Assembly (NCBI GenBank): GCA_022820505.1
Contig: JAJEFK010000005.1
Span: 34,598 to 98,597, forward strand
Origin: Acidimicrobiia bacterium
Lineage (GTDB): Bacteria; Actinomycetota; Acidimicrobiia; Acidimicrobiales; Poriferisodalaceae
Direction: 5' to 3'
Length of the DNA stretch: 64,000 bases
A program made the position numbers and the translations under genes. Every line of letters starts with the position of its first letter. Position 1 is the stretch's first letter. The notes below the pieces were generated by a model that ran no database searches, was not told the origin of the DNA, and saw only the letters and a list, made by a program, of their open reading frames with translations. Positions 15,107 through 23,904 of the stretch are shown here, in pieces.

Positions 15107-15562
15107 GGGTGGGTGCCTCCGGGCGTGCTGGGCGGATGTGGGCGATCCGTGTCCGCGCCGGCTGCAACGGGGGACCCATGCAACTGATGCCGTCCGTGCA
15201 GCCGGCGCAGTCACGAATCGTTCGTTTTGTGCACGCCCGAATCGGACAGCAACCGACATCCGCGGCCCGTCGGCGAACGGACACGCCCAGAGGGGCACGG
15301 AAGGCGGAAGCCCAGCAGCCATGGGGGGTTGGGGCTCTCGGCCGTGGCCGCGCCCGCTCAGCGTCGGGCAGGTGTGCGGCCGGGTTGCAGGGCCTGTCTG
15401 GACTGGGTACTATACGAACGTATACCGCGCATCAGAAACGCGTGCCCTGCCAGCGAACACGGGCACCGAACCGACACCGCACAGCACCACGCAAGCAGTT
15501 AGCCCGAGCCGAATATCTCCGCTCGGCCGAACGCCGAGACAGCGGCCGGCGGGCAGGAAGAG
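15107..15562. other. Non-coding stretch between the accessory segment and asd
   Basis: I see no convincing gene here; frames that cross it are Arg-rich shadows. It holds a 10-bp inverted repeat (GCCGGCTGCA at 15157-15166 and TGCAGCCGGC at 15197-15206) just upstream of the secreted protein gene. It also holds a 14-bp dyad, TATACGAACGTATA, at 15411-15424. It should contain the promoter of the secreted protein gene and the terminator of asd. Confidence 0.5.
15411..15424. promoter_or_regulatory. Dyad TATACG-AA-CGTATA, candidate operator or recombination site
   Basis: Two 6-bp arms are perfectly complementary around AA, and the site is AT-rich within GC-rich DNA. It lies at the border of the recombinase-bearing segment. 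It could be a repressor operator or a crossover site; only one copy was noticed. Confidence 0.35.
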
Positions 15563-16624
<1,062 letters not shown>

Positions 16625-16629
16625 TTACC

Positions 16630-16746
16630 GGGGTGGGCGGGGGCAGGCGCACCCGTGCTTCAAACAAGCGCAGCGCCGCCCGCTACGAGGCGGACGGGCT
16701 GTGGCGCTGCGAACTGCGCGCGGGCACACCTGCCCCCGCCCACCCC
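16630..16746. repeat. Dispersed palindromic repeat family 1, copy 2 (117 bp)
   Basis: The ends form an 18-bp perfect inverted repeat, GGGGTGGGCGGGGGCAGG (16630-16647) with its complement (16729-16746). An inner perfect stem pairs CGCAGCGCC (16669-16677) with GGCGCTGCG (16703-16711). The shared boxes CACCCGTGCTTCAAACA and AACTGCGCGCGGGC lie between the stems. It fills most of the lysC-asd spacer. Confidence 0.9.
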
Positions 16747-16762
16747 TCGTTCCGCGTGGATC

Positions 16763-17989
16763 TCAATCCAGGCCGAAGGCTGTGTGCAGGGCGACGGTGG
16801 CTCGGTCTACGTCTGCCTCGGCTACTACGCAGGAGATGCGGATTGGGGAGGTGGAGATCATCTCGATGTTGATGTCTTGGGATGCCAGCGTCTCGAACAT
16901 GGTAGCGGCCACGCCGGGGTGGCTGGCCATGCCGGCACCGACGAGCGAGACCCGGGCGATGTCGGCATCGGTGTTCGTCGACGAGAAGCCCACCGTGTCC
17001 ACCATTCCCTCGCAGATGCCGCGCACCTCCTCGGCGCTCTCCGCGGGAACCGTGAACGAGATGTCAGTGCGATCGTGGTCGCCCACGTTCTGCACGATCA
17101 TGTCGACCACGACCGCCGCATCGGCGAGCGTGCGGAACACCTTGGCGGCGATGCCCGGCTCGTCGCGGACGCCGACCAGCGTCACCTTGGCCTGCGATGT
17201 GTCCGGCACGATGCCGGTCACGATCGGCTTTTCCATTTCCCTCGCGTCCATGCCTGACTCCGTGTCAACGACCCATGTTCCCGGTTCCCACGTGAATGCC
17301 GAGCGCACGTGCAGGGGAACGCCATACGTGCGGGCAACCTCGACCGAGCGGGCAGCCGGCTTGGGGCAGCCCATCGCGGTCATCTCGAGCAGCTCATCGA
17401 ACCCGATACGCGCAATCTTGCGAGCGGCGGGGCACACCCGTGGATCGGTGGTGAACACTCCCGACACATCGGTGTAGAGCTCGCAGGCGTCGGCGCCGAG
17501 GCCGTGCGCCAGGGCAACGGCCGTGGTGTCTGACCCGCCGCGTCCCAGGAACGTCACGTCGTTGTCGGTCGACACGCCCTGCGCGCCGGCGACCACAGCG
17601 ACGCGACCGGCTTCGAGCGACTCGGTGACCCGCTTGGGCGTGACCGACAGGATCTTGGCGTTGCGGTGGTTCGTGTCGGTGAGAAAGCCAGCCTGGCTGC
17701 CGGTGAACGAGTCGGCCGGCACGCCCACGTCGTGCAGCGCCATGCACATCAGCGCGATGGCCTTGCGCTCGCCCGCGGTGATGAGCATGTCGAGCTCGCG
17801 GCCCGACGGCTCGTCGGTGATCTGGGTGGCCAGCGCGATGAGCTCGTCGGTTTCGGAGCCCATGGCGCTGACGACGAGCACAATCTCGTCGCCGCGGGTG
17901 CGGCAGTGCTTTACGTGGTCGGCTACCTCGCGCATGCGCGCCGCGCTGGCGATTGACGTTCCGCCGAACTTCTGCACGACTAGGGGCAC
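16763..17989 (-). CDS. lysC: Aspartokinase
   Basis: The 408-residue enzyme phosphorylates aspartate, the first step to lysine, threonine and methionine. It begins VPLVVQKFGGTSIA, the family N-terminus, at GTG 17989, 8 bases after a TACCCT box. Kinase motifs include ITAGERKAIALMCMAL, FLGRGGSDTTAVALAHGL and the DVSGVFTTDPR loop. Two C-terminal ACT domains follow (KVTLVGVRDEPGIAAKVF and ARVSLVGAGMASHPGVAATMF), so feedback inhibition by pathway amino acids is likely. asd lies downstream on the same strand, and copies of repeat family 1 flank this gene. Confidence 0.93.
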   Translation of the reverse strand: MPLVVQKFGGTSIASAARMREVADHVKHCRTRGDEIVLVVSAMGSETDELIALATQITDEPSGRELDMLITAGERKAIALMCMALHDVGVPADSFTGSQAGFLTDTNHRNAKILSVTPKRVTESLEAGRVAVVAGAQGVSTDNDVTFLGRGGSDTTAVALAHGLGADACELYTDVSGVFTTDPRVCPAARKIARIGFDELLEMTAMGCPKPAARSVEVARTYGVPLHVRSAFTWEPGTWVVDTESGMDAREMEKPIVTGIVPDTSQAKVTLVGVRDEPGIAAKVFRTLADAAVVVDMIVQNVGDHDRTDISFTVPAESAEEVRGICEGMVDTVGFSSTNTDADIARVSLVGAGMASHPGVAATMFETLASQDINIEMISTSPIRISCVVAEADVDRATVALHTAFGLD

Positions 17990-17997
17990 GTTGGGCG

Positions 17998-18003
17998 AGG
18001 GTA
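17998..18003 (-). promoter_or_regulatory. -10 box TACCCT of lysC
   Basis: TACCCT on the minus strand lies 8 bases before the GTG at 17989. Confidence 0.5.
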
Positions 18004-18060
18004 TCGGGGGGGCTTGCGGGCGCTTTCTGATCAGGTGGGTTCGGGGTGGAGGATGCGTCC

Positions 18061-18177
18061 GGGGTGGGCGGGGGCAGGCGCACCCGTGCTTCAGACAAGC
18101 GCAGCGCCGCCCGCTGCAGGGTGGATGGGCTTTGGCGCTGCGAACTGCGCGCGGGCACACCTGCCCCCGCCCTCCCC
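18061..18177. repeat. Dispersed palindromic repeat family 1, copy 3 (117 bp)
   Basis: It has the same length and orientation as copy 2 and the same left arm (GGGGTGGGCGGGGGCAGG, 18061-18078). The right arm at 18160-18177 has one mismatch. The inner stem CGCAGCGCC/GGCGCTGCG is intact, although the apical loop differs at several positions. It lies in the divergent spacer between lysC and the cyclophilin gene. Confidence 0.9.
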
Positions 18178-18253
18178 TTGTTGCTTTGTGTCTTTGCCCG
18201 AGGTGTCGACTGGGCGTCGGTAGTGTGACCGTCGGCACATCTCAGGGGCACTT

Positions 18254-19177
18254 ATGAGCAGCGAGAAACGACAGCGGCAGCGGGAGAACCGCATGCGGGC
18301 GGTTGCCGAAGCGGAACGCGCGAAGAAGCGTTCCAGCACCACTCGCAAGGTGTTGCGAGTGGTGATCATCGCGGCGGCTGTGCTGCTTGCGATCTTCCTT
18401 TGGAGCTACTTCAGCGGGGACGACAGTGACGATGGCGGCGATGCTGCGGTCGCTGCTGAGGCGACTGAGGTCACTTCGTTTGAGACTGATGAGCCGGGCG
18501 ACGAAGCGGCGCCGGTTACTGAGGCTGCGGCCGAGTCTGAGGCCGACAGCGGTCCCGATGAGGCGGCTGCGCCGGACCCGACGTCGTGTCCTGCCGAGGA
18601 TGGCAGCGATGGGCCGCTCAACCAGTTCGATGCCCCGCCGCCGCTCTGCATCGATCCCGACACCATGTACGCCGCGGCCTTCGACACGAACATGGGCAGC
18701 TTCACGATGCTGCTCAACCCGGCACTCGACATCGACAGCGTCAACAACTTCGTGGTGCTGGGCCGCTGGGGCGCATTCGACGGCACGCTGTTCCACCGGA
18801 TCATCTCCGACTTCGTGATCCAGGGCGGCGATGTGCAGCTCGACTTCGGCCGCGGCGGGCCCGGCTACCAGTTCACCGGCGCCTTCCCGCCCGCAGACGA
18901 CTGGTACCGGATCGGATCCGTGGCCATGGCCAACCGGGGCAATCCGGCTACCAACGGCTCGCAGTTCTTCGTGATCACCGGCCCCAACGGCGCCGGCTTG
19001 CCGCCGCTCTACTCGCCGCTCGGCCATGTCGTCGAGGGCATGGACGTCGTGATGGAGATCGAAGGCGTCGCTACCGGCGCAGGCGACGTGCCGGTCCAGG
19101 ATGTCGTGGTCAAGAGCGTGACCATCAGCGAAGCCAGCCAAGCTCAGATCGACGCATACACCGATGCGCGCAGCTAA
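18254..19177 (+). CDS. Membrane-anchored cyclophilin-type peptidyl-prolyl isomerase
   Basis: The 307-residue protein has a basic N-terminus, one transmembrane helix (VLRVVIIAAAVLLAIFLWSYF, residues about 36-56), an acidic Ala/Glu/Asp-rich linker, and a cyclophilin domain from about residue 135. The domain shows VNNFVVLGRWGAFDGTLFHR, FVIQGGDV, GSVAMANRG and NGSQFFVITGPN. It would fold proline-containing segments on the outer face of the membrane. ATG 18254 is preceded by AGGGG. It is divergent from lysC; aat follows by 56 bases. Confidence 0.9.
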   Translation: MSSEKRQRQRENRMRAVAEAERAKKRSSTTRKVLRVVIIAAAVLLAIFLWSYFSGDDSDDGGDAAVAAEATEVTSFETDEPGDEAAPVTEAAAESEADSGPDEAAAPDPTSCPAEDGSDGPLNQFDAPPPLCIDPDTMYAAAFDTNMGSFTMLLNPALDIDSVNNFVVLGRWGAFDGTLFHRIISDFVIQGGDVQLDFGRGGPGYQFTGAFPPADDWYRIGSVAMANRGNPATNGSQFFVITGPNGAGLPPLYSPLGHVVEGMDVVMEIEGVATGAGDVPVQDVVVKSVTISEASQAQIDAYTDARS

Positions 19178-19220
19178 CCCGTACAAGGCGTCGGGCCCAA
19201 CGCGTCGAACCGATCAGGCG

Positions 19221-19226
19221 TAGGCT
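19221..19226 (+). promoter_or_regulatory. -10 box TAGGCT of aat
   Basis: TAGGCT lies 7 bases before the aat ATG. Confidence 0.5.
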
Positions 19227-19233
19227 CGCTCCG

Positions 19234-19941
19234 ATGCAGCGCCAGTCAGAAGACGTCCCCACGGAGCCGCCCGAGTCGGGATGGTCATTCCCTCCCGCGT
19301 CGACCGCAGATGAGAACGGTCTCGTCGGTGCGGGCGCCGACCTCGAGGCGGGCACGCTGCTCGGTGCCTACCGGGCAGGGCTGTTTCCCATGCCGCTGGG
19401 CGACACCGTGGGCTGGTGGTCGCCCGATCCGCGCGGCATCCTGCCGCTCAGCTACCTGCGGGTGAGCCGCTCGCTGCGGCGAGCCTGCCGCCGCTTCGAC
19501 ATCCGCATCGACACCGCCTTCGAACAGGTGCTGGAGTCGTGCGCCGATCCCGCCCGCCCGCACGGCTGGATCAGCGACGACATGCACAATGCCTACCTGC
19601 AGCTCCATGAGCTCGGGTGGGCCCACAGCGTGGAGACCTGGCTCGACGACGAGCTGGTGGGCGGCCTGTACGGCGTGGCCGTGGGCGCCTTCTTCGCCGG
19701 CGAGTCGATGTTCCACACCGAGACCGACGCCTCCAAGGTGGCCCTCGTGGCGCTGGTGGATGCGCTCAAGGTGACCGGGGGCGCGCTGCTCGACGTGCAG
19801 TGGACCACACCGCACCTGGCCGGGCTCGGCGCCGTGGAGGTCGAGCGTGCGGCATACCTGGAGCTGCTGGCCGAAGCCATCACCCGGCCGCTGCCTGAAA
19901 TCTGGCTGCGCCCGATGGTCTTCCGCATGCTCGACGGCTGA
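19234..19941 (+). CDS. aat: Leucyl/phenylalanyl-tRNA--protein transferase
   Basis: The 235-residue enzyme adds Leu or Phe from tRNA to proteins with N-terminal Lys or Arg, marking them for ClpS/ClpAP-type degradation. Signatures are AYRAGLFPMPLGDTVGWWSPDPRGILPL, HGWISDDMHNAYLQLHELGWAHSVE, LVGGLYGVAVGAFFAGESMFH and SKVALVALVDAL. ATG 19234 lies 7 bases after a TAGGCT box. The ethylmalonyl-CoA mutase gene starts 14 bases after the stop. Confidence 0.93.
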   Translation: MQRQSEDVPTEPPESGWSFPPASTADENGLVGAGADLEAGTLLGAYRAGLFPMPLGDTVGWWSPDPRGILPLSYLRVSRSLRRACRRFDIRIDTAFEQVLESCADPARPHGWISDDMHNAYLQLHELGWAHSVETWLDDELVGGLYGVAVGAFFAGESMFHTETDASKVALVALVDALKVTGGALLDVQWTTPHLAGLGAVEVERAAYLELLAEAITRPLPEIWLRPMVFRMLDG

Positions 19942-19954
19942 GAGGCTGAGCCGA

Positions 19955-21916
19955 ATGGCGACACCACGGCGCTCGCGGCCGTGGCTGATGCGCACGTACT
20001 CGGGACACTCCACCGCCCAGGCCTCCAACGAGCTGTACCGGTCGATGCTGGCCAAGGGCCAGACCGGGCTGTCGGTGGCGTTCGACCTGCCGACGCAGAC
20101 CGGCTACGACCCCGACCACTCGATGGCGCGCGGCGAGGTGGGCAAGGTGGGCGTGCCGGTCACCCACCTGGGCCACATGGCCCAGCTCATGGACGGCATC
20201 CCGCCCGATGCCATGAACACCTCCATGACCATCAACGCCACGGCGCCCTGGCTGCTGAGCCTCTACATCGCCAACGCGCAGAACGCGGGGGTGGCGGCCG
20301 AGGCGCTGCGGGGCACCACCCAGAACGACATCGTGAAGGAGTACCTGAGCCGGGGCACGTTCATCTTCCCGCCCGAGGCCAGCCGCCGGCTCACCGTCGA
20401 CGTGGTGGCGTACTGCTCGCAGCACGTGCCGCAGTGGAACCCGATCAACGTGTGCAGCTACCACCTGCAGGAAGCCGGCGCCACGCCCACCCAGGAGATC
20501 GCCTACGCGCTGGCCACCGCGATCGACGTGCTGGACGCGGTGCGCGACAGCGGCAAGGTGCCACCTGAGCGCTTCGACGCCACGGTGGGCAGCATCTCGT
20601 TCTTCGTGAACGGCGGCATCCGGTTCATCGAAGAGGTCTGCAAGGTGCGGGCCTTCACCCAGATGTGGGACCAGATCTGCGCCGAGCGCTACGGCGTGGC
20701 CGACCCCAAGCTGCGGCGCTTCCGCTACGGCGTGCAGGTGAACTCGCTCGGGCTCACCGAGGCCCAGCCCGAGAACAACGTGGCCCGGATCACGCTGGAG
20801 GCCCTGGGCGTGACGCTGTCGCAGCGGGCGCGCACCCGCTCGCTGCAGCTGCCTGCTTGGAACGAGGCGCTGGGGCTGCCGCGGCCCTGGGACCAGCAGT
20901 GGTCGCTGCGCATCCAGCAGGTGCTGGCGCACGAGACCGACCTGCTGGAGTACGGCGACATCTTCGACGGCTCGGTGGTGGTCGAGGGACGCACCGCCGA
21001 GCTGGCGGACGCGGCACAGGCTGAGCTGGACGACGTGCTCGCGTTGGGGGGCGCGTTCGCCGCGATCACCGAGCTGAAGCGGCGCCTGGTGGCGAGCCAC
21101 ACCGAGCGGGTGCGCCAGATCGAGGCCAGCGAGCTGACCGTGGTGGGGGTGAACGAATTCACCGAGACGGCACCGTCGCCGCTGGAAGGCGACGAGTCGA
21201 TCCTGCGGGTGGATCCCGAGGTGGAAGCCGAGCTGGTTGCCGATCTCGAACGCTGGCGCAGCGCACGCGACTCGAACCGGGTCGTCGCAGCCCTCGACGA
21301 CCTGCGGGTGGCCGCATCGGGCGATGTGAACATCATGGGACCGAGCATCGAGGCCGCCCATGCCGGGGTGACCACCGGCGAGTGGGCCCAAGCCCTGCGC
21401 GAGGTGTTCGGCGAGTTCCGAGCGCCGACCGGTTTGGGAGGCGCCGCCCGGGCGTCGGCGGGGACGGCACTGGCGACCGTGGCCCAGCGATGCGCCGCGA
21501 TGGAGGGCGGGCCGCCCAGGGTGCTGGTTGCCAAGCCAGGCCTCGACGGCCATTCCAACGGGGCCGAGCAGGTGGCGGTTGCGGCCCGCGACGCCGGCAT
21601 GGAAGTGGTGTACGAGGGCATCCGGCTGACCCCGAGCCACATCGCCGCAACCGCACGTGACGAGGATGTGGACGTGGTGGGCCTGTCGATCCTGTCGGGC
21701 AGTCACCTGGAGCTGGTGCCCGAGGTGCTGGCGTGCCTCGACGCTGAGGGCGTGAGCGCTCCGGTGGTGGTCGGCGGCATCATCCCGCCCGCGGACCATC
21801 AGGCGCTGCGAGACGCCGGGGTGGCTGCGGTCTACACCCCGAAGGACTTCGAGCTGGCCGCGATCATGGCCGACATCGCCGGCCTGGCCGAGCAGTCACG
21901 CGCCGGCATCGGCTGA
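19955..21916 (+). CDS. Ethylmalonyl-CoA mutase (MeaA type), B12-dependent
   Basis: The 653-residue protein starts at ATG 19955. The sequence RPWLMRTYSGHSTAQASNEL, then LAKGQTGLSVAFDLPTQTGY, is diagnostic of the MeaA branch of acyl-CoA mutases rather than methylmalonyl-CoA mutase itself. The C-terminal B12 domain has the cobalt-ligand His motif DGHSNG, then SILSGSH and VVVGGIIPP. It would convert ethylmalonyl-CoA to methylsuccinyl-CoA in the ethylmalonyl-CoA pathway. The pathway gene ccr is in this window at 48.7-50.1 kb. The 14-base gap to aat carries the opening of a repeat family 2-like sequence (GAGGCTGAGCCG). Confidence 0.88.
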   Translation: MATPRRSRPWLMRTYSGHSTAQASNELYRSMLAKGQTGLSVAFDLPTQTGYDPDHSMARGEVGKVGVPVTHLGHMAQLMDGIPPDAMNTSMTINATAPWLLSLYIANAQNAGVAAEALRGTTQNDIVKEYLSRGTFIFPPEASRRLTVDVVAYCSQHVPQWNPINVCSYHLQEAGATPTQEIAYALATAIDVLDAVRDSGKVPPERFDATVGSISFFVNGGIRFIEEVCKVRAFTQMWDQICAERYGVADPKLRRFRYGVQVNSLGLTEAQPENNVARITLEALGVTLSQRARTRSLQLPAWNEALGLPRPWDQQWSLRIQQVLAHETDLLEYGDIFDGSVVVEGRTAELADAAQAELDDVLALGGAFAAITELKRRLVASHTERVRQIEASELTVVGVNEFTETAPSPLEGDESILRVDPEVEAELVADLERWRSARDSNRVVAALDDLRVAASGDVNIMGPSIEAAHAGVTTGEWAQALREVFGEFRAPTGLGGAARASAGTALATVAQRCAAMEGGPPRVLVAKPGLDGHSNGAEQVAVAARDAGMEVVYEGIRLTPSHIAATARDEDVDVVGLSILSGSHLELVPEVLACLDAEGVSAPVVVGGIIPPADHQALRDAGVAAVYTPKDFELAAIMADIAGLAEQSRAGIG

Positions 21917-21984
21917 AGCACGCACCACGCTCATGTCGTGCACGCATCGCCGACGACAGCCCTTTTCGGAGACGTGAGGATCCT

Positions 21985-22530
21985 GTGACGGGCACCGCCG
22001 CACGCACCAAGCGCCGCCGTCTGTGGAAGCTGCTTGTGCCGGGCTTCATCGTGCTGTACATCGCCATGATCCCGCTGAATTCCGTGCTCGAGTCCGAGCA
22101 CGTCGAGGTCTTCCCCTTCTTCAAGTGGAAGCTCTTCACCCACATTCCCGATTGGGAATCGTTCGAGTACGGCCTCGTCATCGACGCGATCGACGGCGAG
22201 CCGCCCGCAGAGACCTATTACCTGATCCCGAGCGACGACGTCCGCGACTGGAAGGCGCTGCGACGCGTCGCGATCGCGTGTGCAAAGGACCGTGGCTGCG
22301 AAGAGGACGTCACCGGCGTGCTGTACCCGATCATCGAGCGGGCACTCGGCGAGCGCAGCATCGATTTCAGCATCGTCAAGGCCGACGTCGACCTGCATGA
22401 GCTGCAGGACAACATCGACGATTTCGCCGACGGACGGTTGACCAGGACGGATTTCTTCCGACCCAGCGAAGTCATCGCCCAGTGGAATACCCGCACGGGC
22501 CGTCTCGACGCCACGCTGGACGGCGGCTGA
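21985..22530 (+). CDS. Membrane-anchored protein of unknown function, partner of the HTTM-like/DCC protein
   Basis: The 181-residue protein starts at GTG 21985 after GAGGAT. It has a basic start, one N-terminal hydrophobic helix (LLVPGFIVLYIAMIPLNSVL, residues about 15-34), and a soluble domain facing outward (HVEVFPFFKWKLFTHIPDW, then acidic and helical). Two cysteines are visible (VAIACAKDRGCEEDV). It ends 3 bases before the next gene, so the two are translated as a pair. Small proteins of this type often accompany HTTM-family membrane proteins; the function is unknown. Confidence 0.6.
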   Translation: MTGTAARTKRRRLWKLLVPGFIVLYIAMIPLNSVLESEHVEVFPFFKWKLFTHIPDWESFEYGLVIDAIDGEPPAETYYLIPSDDVRDWKALRRVAIACAKDRGCEEDVTGVLYPIIERALGERSIDFSIVKADVDLHELQDNIDDFADGRLTRTDFFRPSEVIAQWNTRTGRLDATLDGG

Positions 22531-22533
22531 GCC

Positions 22534-23904
22534 ATGTCGCTGCGAATCCGGCAGGGCTTGCGACAAATCCGCAGGGGGATGCTCAGCGTCGACACCGCCG
22601 AGCATCGAACTCCCGCCGAACTGACGCGCAGTGCGAACAACGTGGTGCTGCTGAGCCGCTTCTACTACGTGTTCCTTGCCTACCTCGTCGGCACGGGTCA
22701 CTACCCGTTCGGCGATGCGTACTCCGGCGGTCCTCCGACCGCGCCGCTGTGGCCTATCAGGCTGGCGGAGCAGCTCGTGGGAACGGATTGGCTCGGCTAC
22801 GAGATCGCGCTCACGGCAGCCGGTCTGCTGTTCGCCCTCGGGGCAGCGGCGGCCCCGGGCACCTTCGTCTTGCGGTTCGGTGCGTTCCTGCACCTGTTCG
22901 TGCACGTAGCGATACGGAATTCGTACGGCTCCATCAACCACGGCGTCCATGTGCTGCTGCTGGTCGGCTTCGCGCTGCTGTTCCTGCCGGGCCGTCGGCA
23001 TCGCCAGCTCCACGGGCGGAACAGCGTGCGGCGGTGCCTCACGTCCTTGTGGCTGGCGCAAAGCGTCATCTTGCTTTCGTACACCTTGTCGGGCGTCTGG
23101 AAGATCTGGTACGGCCGGCTCGAGCTGTTCTCGTCGGATGCCCTGACGCGCATCCTGCTGGACCGGTTGCTCGCCGAGGCCGACGAGATTCCGCTGCTGC
23201 TGCCGTTCGTGGCGCAGCACAACTGGCTGGCGCAGTCGATGTGGTTGCTGACGCTCTACATCGAGATCTTTGCGCTGCTGGTGGTGTTCCGGCCTCATCT
23301 GCACCGGCCGATCGGCGCTGTCCTGATGCTGTTCCACATCACCAGCGATCTGCTCATGAACATCTCGTTTTCCCTCAACATCGTGATGGTGGGCTTGTTT
23401 CTGCTGCTGTCGCCGCTTGCCCCTGACCGGTTCTCGCTGTCGGGGACCGTTCGGTCGCTGCCGATCGTGGGCCTACCGTTCCGCATCATGAAGCGCCGGC
23501 AGCGGTCGCAACGGCCGCAGCAGACCGAGCGGGTCTGGCTCGTGTACGACGGCGAGTGCCCGATGTGCAACAACTACGCCCGGTACCTGCGGCTGCGGCA
23601 ATCTGTCGGCGAGTTCGTGCTGGTGGACGCACGCCAGGGCGGCCCGATCGTCGACGAGGTCCGGCGGCTGCCGCACGACCTGAATGACGGGATGGTGGTG
23701 AAGATCGGCGACCGGCACTACGTCGGTCATGAAGCGCTGCACGTGCTCGCGCTGCTGTCGACGGATCATGGTGCTTTCAACAAGTTCAACCGGCTGGCGT
23801 TCAGCTCGCCGCTGATCTCGCGCTTCACGTACCCGCTGATGAAGGCCGGGCGCTGGGTGCTGTTGAAGCTGAAGGGTGTGGCGCCTATTTCGCCCGACGG
23901 CTGA
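22534..23904 (+). CDS. HTTM-like membrane protein fused to a DCC-type thiol-disulfide oxidoreductase domain
   Basis: The 456-residue protein has about 6-8 transmembrane helices in residues 35-300 (LFALGAAAAPGTFVLRFGAF, LLLVGFALLFLPG, WLLTLYIEIFALLVVF). Together with the motif HLFVHVAIRNSYGSINHGVH this suggests the HTTM/vitamin K-dependent gamma-carboxylase-like group. Residues from about 335 form a DCC (DUF393) domain opening with VYDGECPMCNNYARYL, whose CxxC is the redox site. The likely role is membrane-coupled thiol redox or oxidative modification, but the substrate is unknown. It is coupled to the preceding 181-residue protein. Confidence 0.7.
   Translation: MSLRIRQGLRQIRRGMLSVDTAEHRTPAELTRSANNVVLLSRFYYVFLAYLVGTGHYPFGDAYSGGPPTAPLWPIRLAEQLVGTDWLGYEIALTAAGLLFALGAAAAPGTFVLRFGAFLHLFVHVAIRNSYGSINHGVHVLLLVGFALLFLPGRRHRQLHGRNSVRRCLTSLWLAQSVILLSYTLSGVWKIWYGRLELFSSDALTRILLDRLLAEADEIPLLLPFVAQHNWLAQSMWLLTLYIEIFALLVVFRPHLHRPIGAVLMLFHITSDLLMNISFSLNIVMVGLFLLLSPLAPDRFSLSGTVRSLPIVGLPFRIMKRRQRSQRPQQTERVWLVYDGECPMCNNYARYLRLRQSVGEFVLVDARQGGPIVDEVRRLPHDLNDGMVVKIGDRHYVGHEALHVLALLSTDHGAFNKFNRLAFSSPLISRFTYPLMKAGRWVLLKLKGVAPISPDG

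Noticed and set aside
16630..18177. Lysine or SAM riboswitch upstream of lysC and asd
   Set aside because: The palindromic element does not resemble known riboswitches, it also occurs upstream of an unrelated PPOX gene, and -10 boxes with leaderless spacing lie between the element and each gene.
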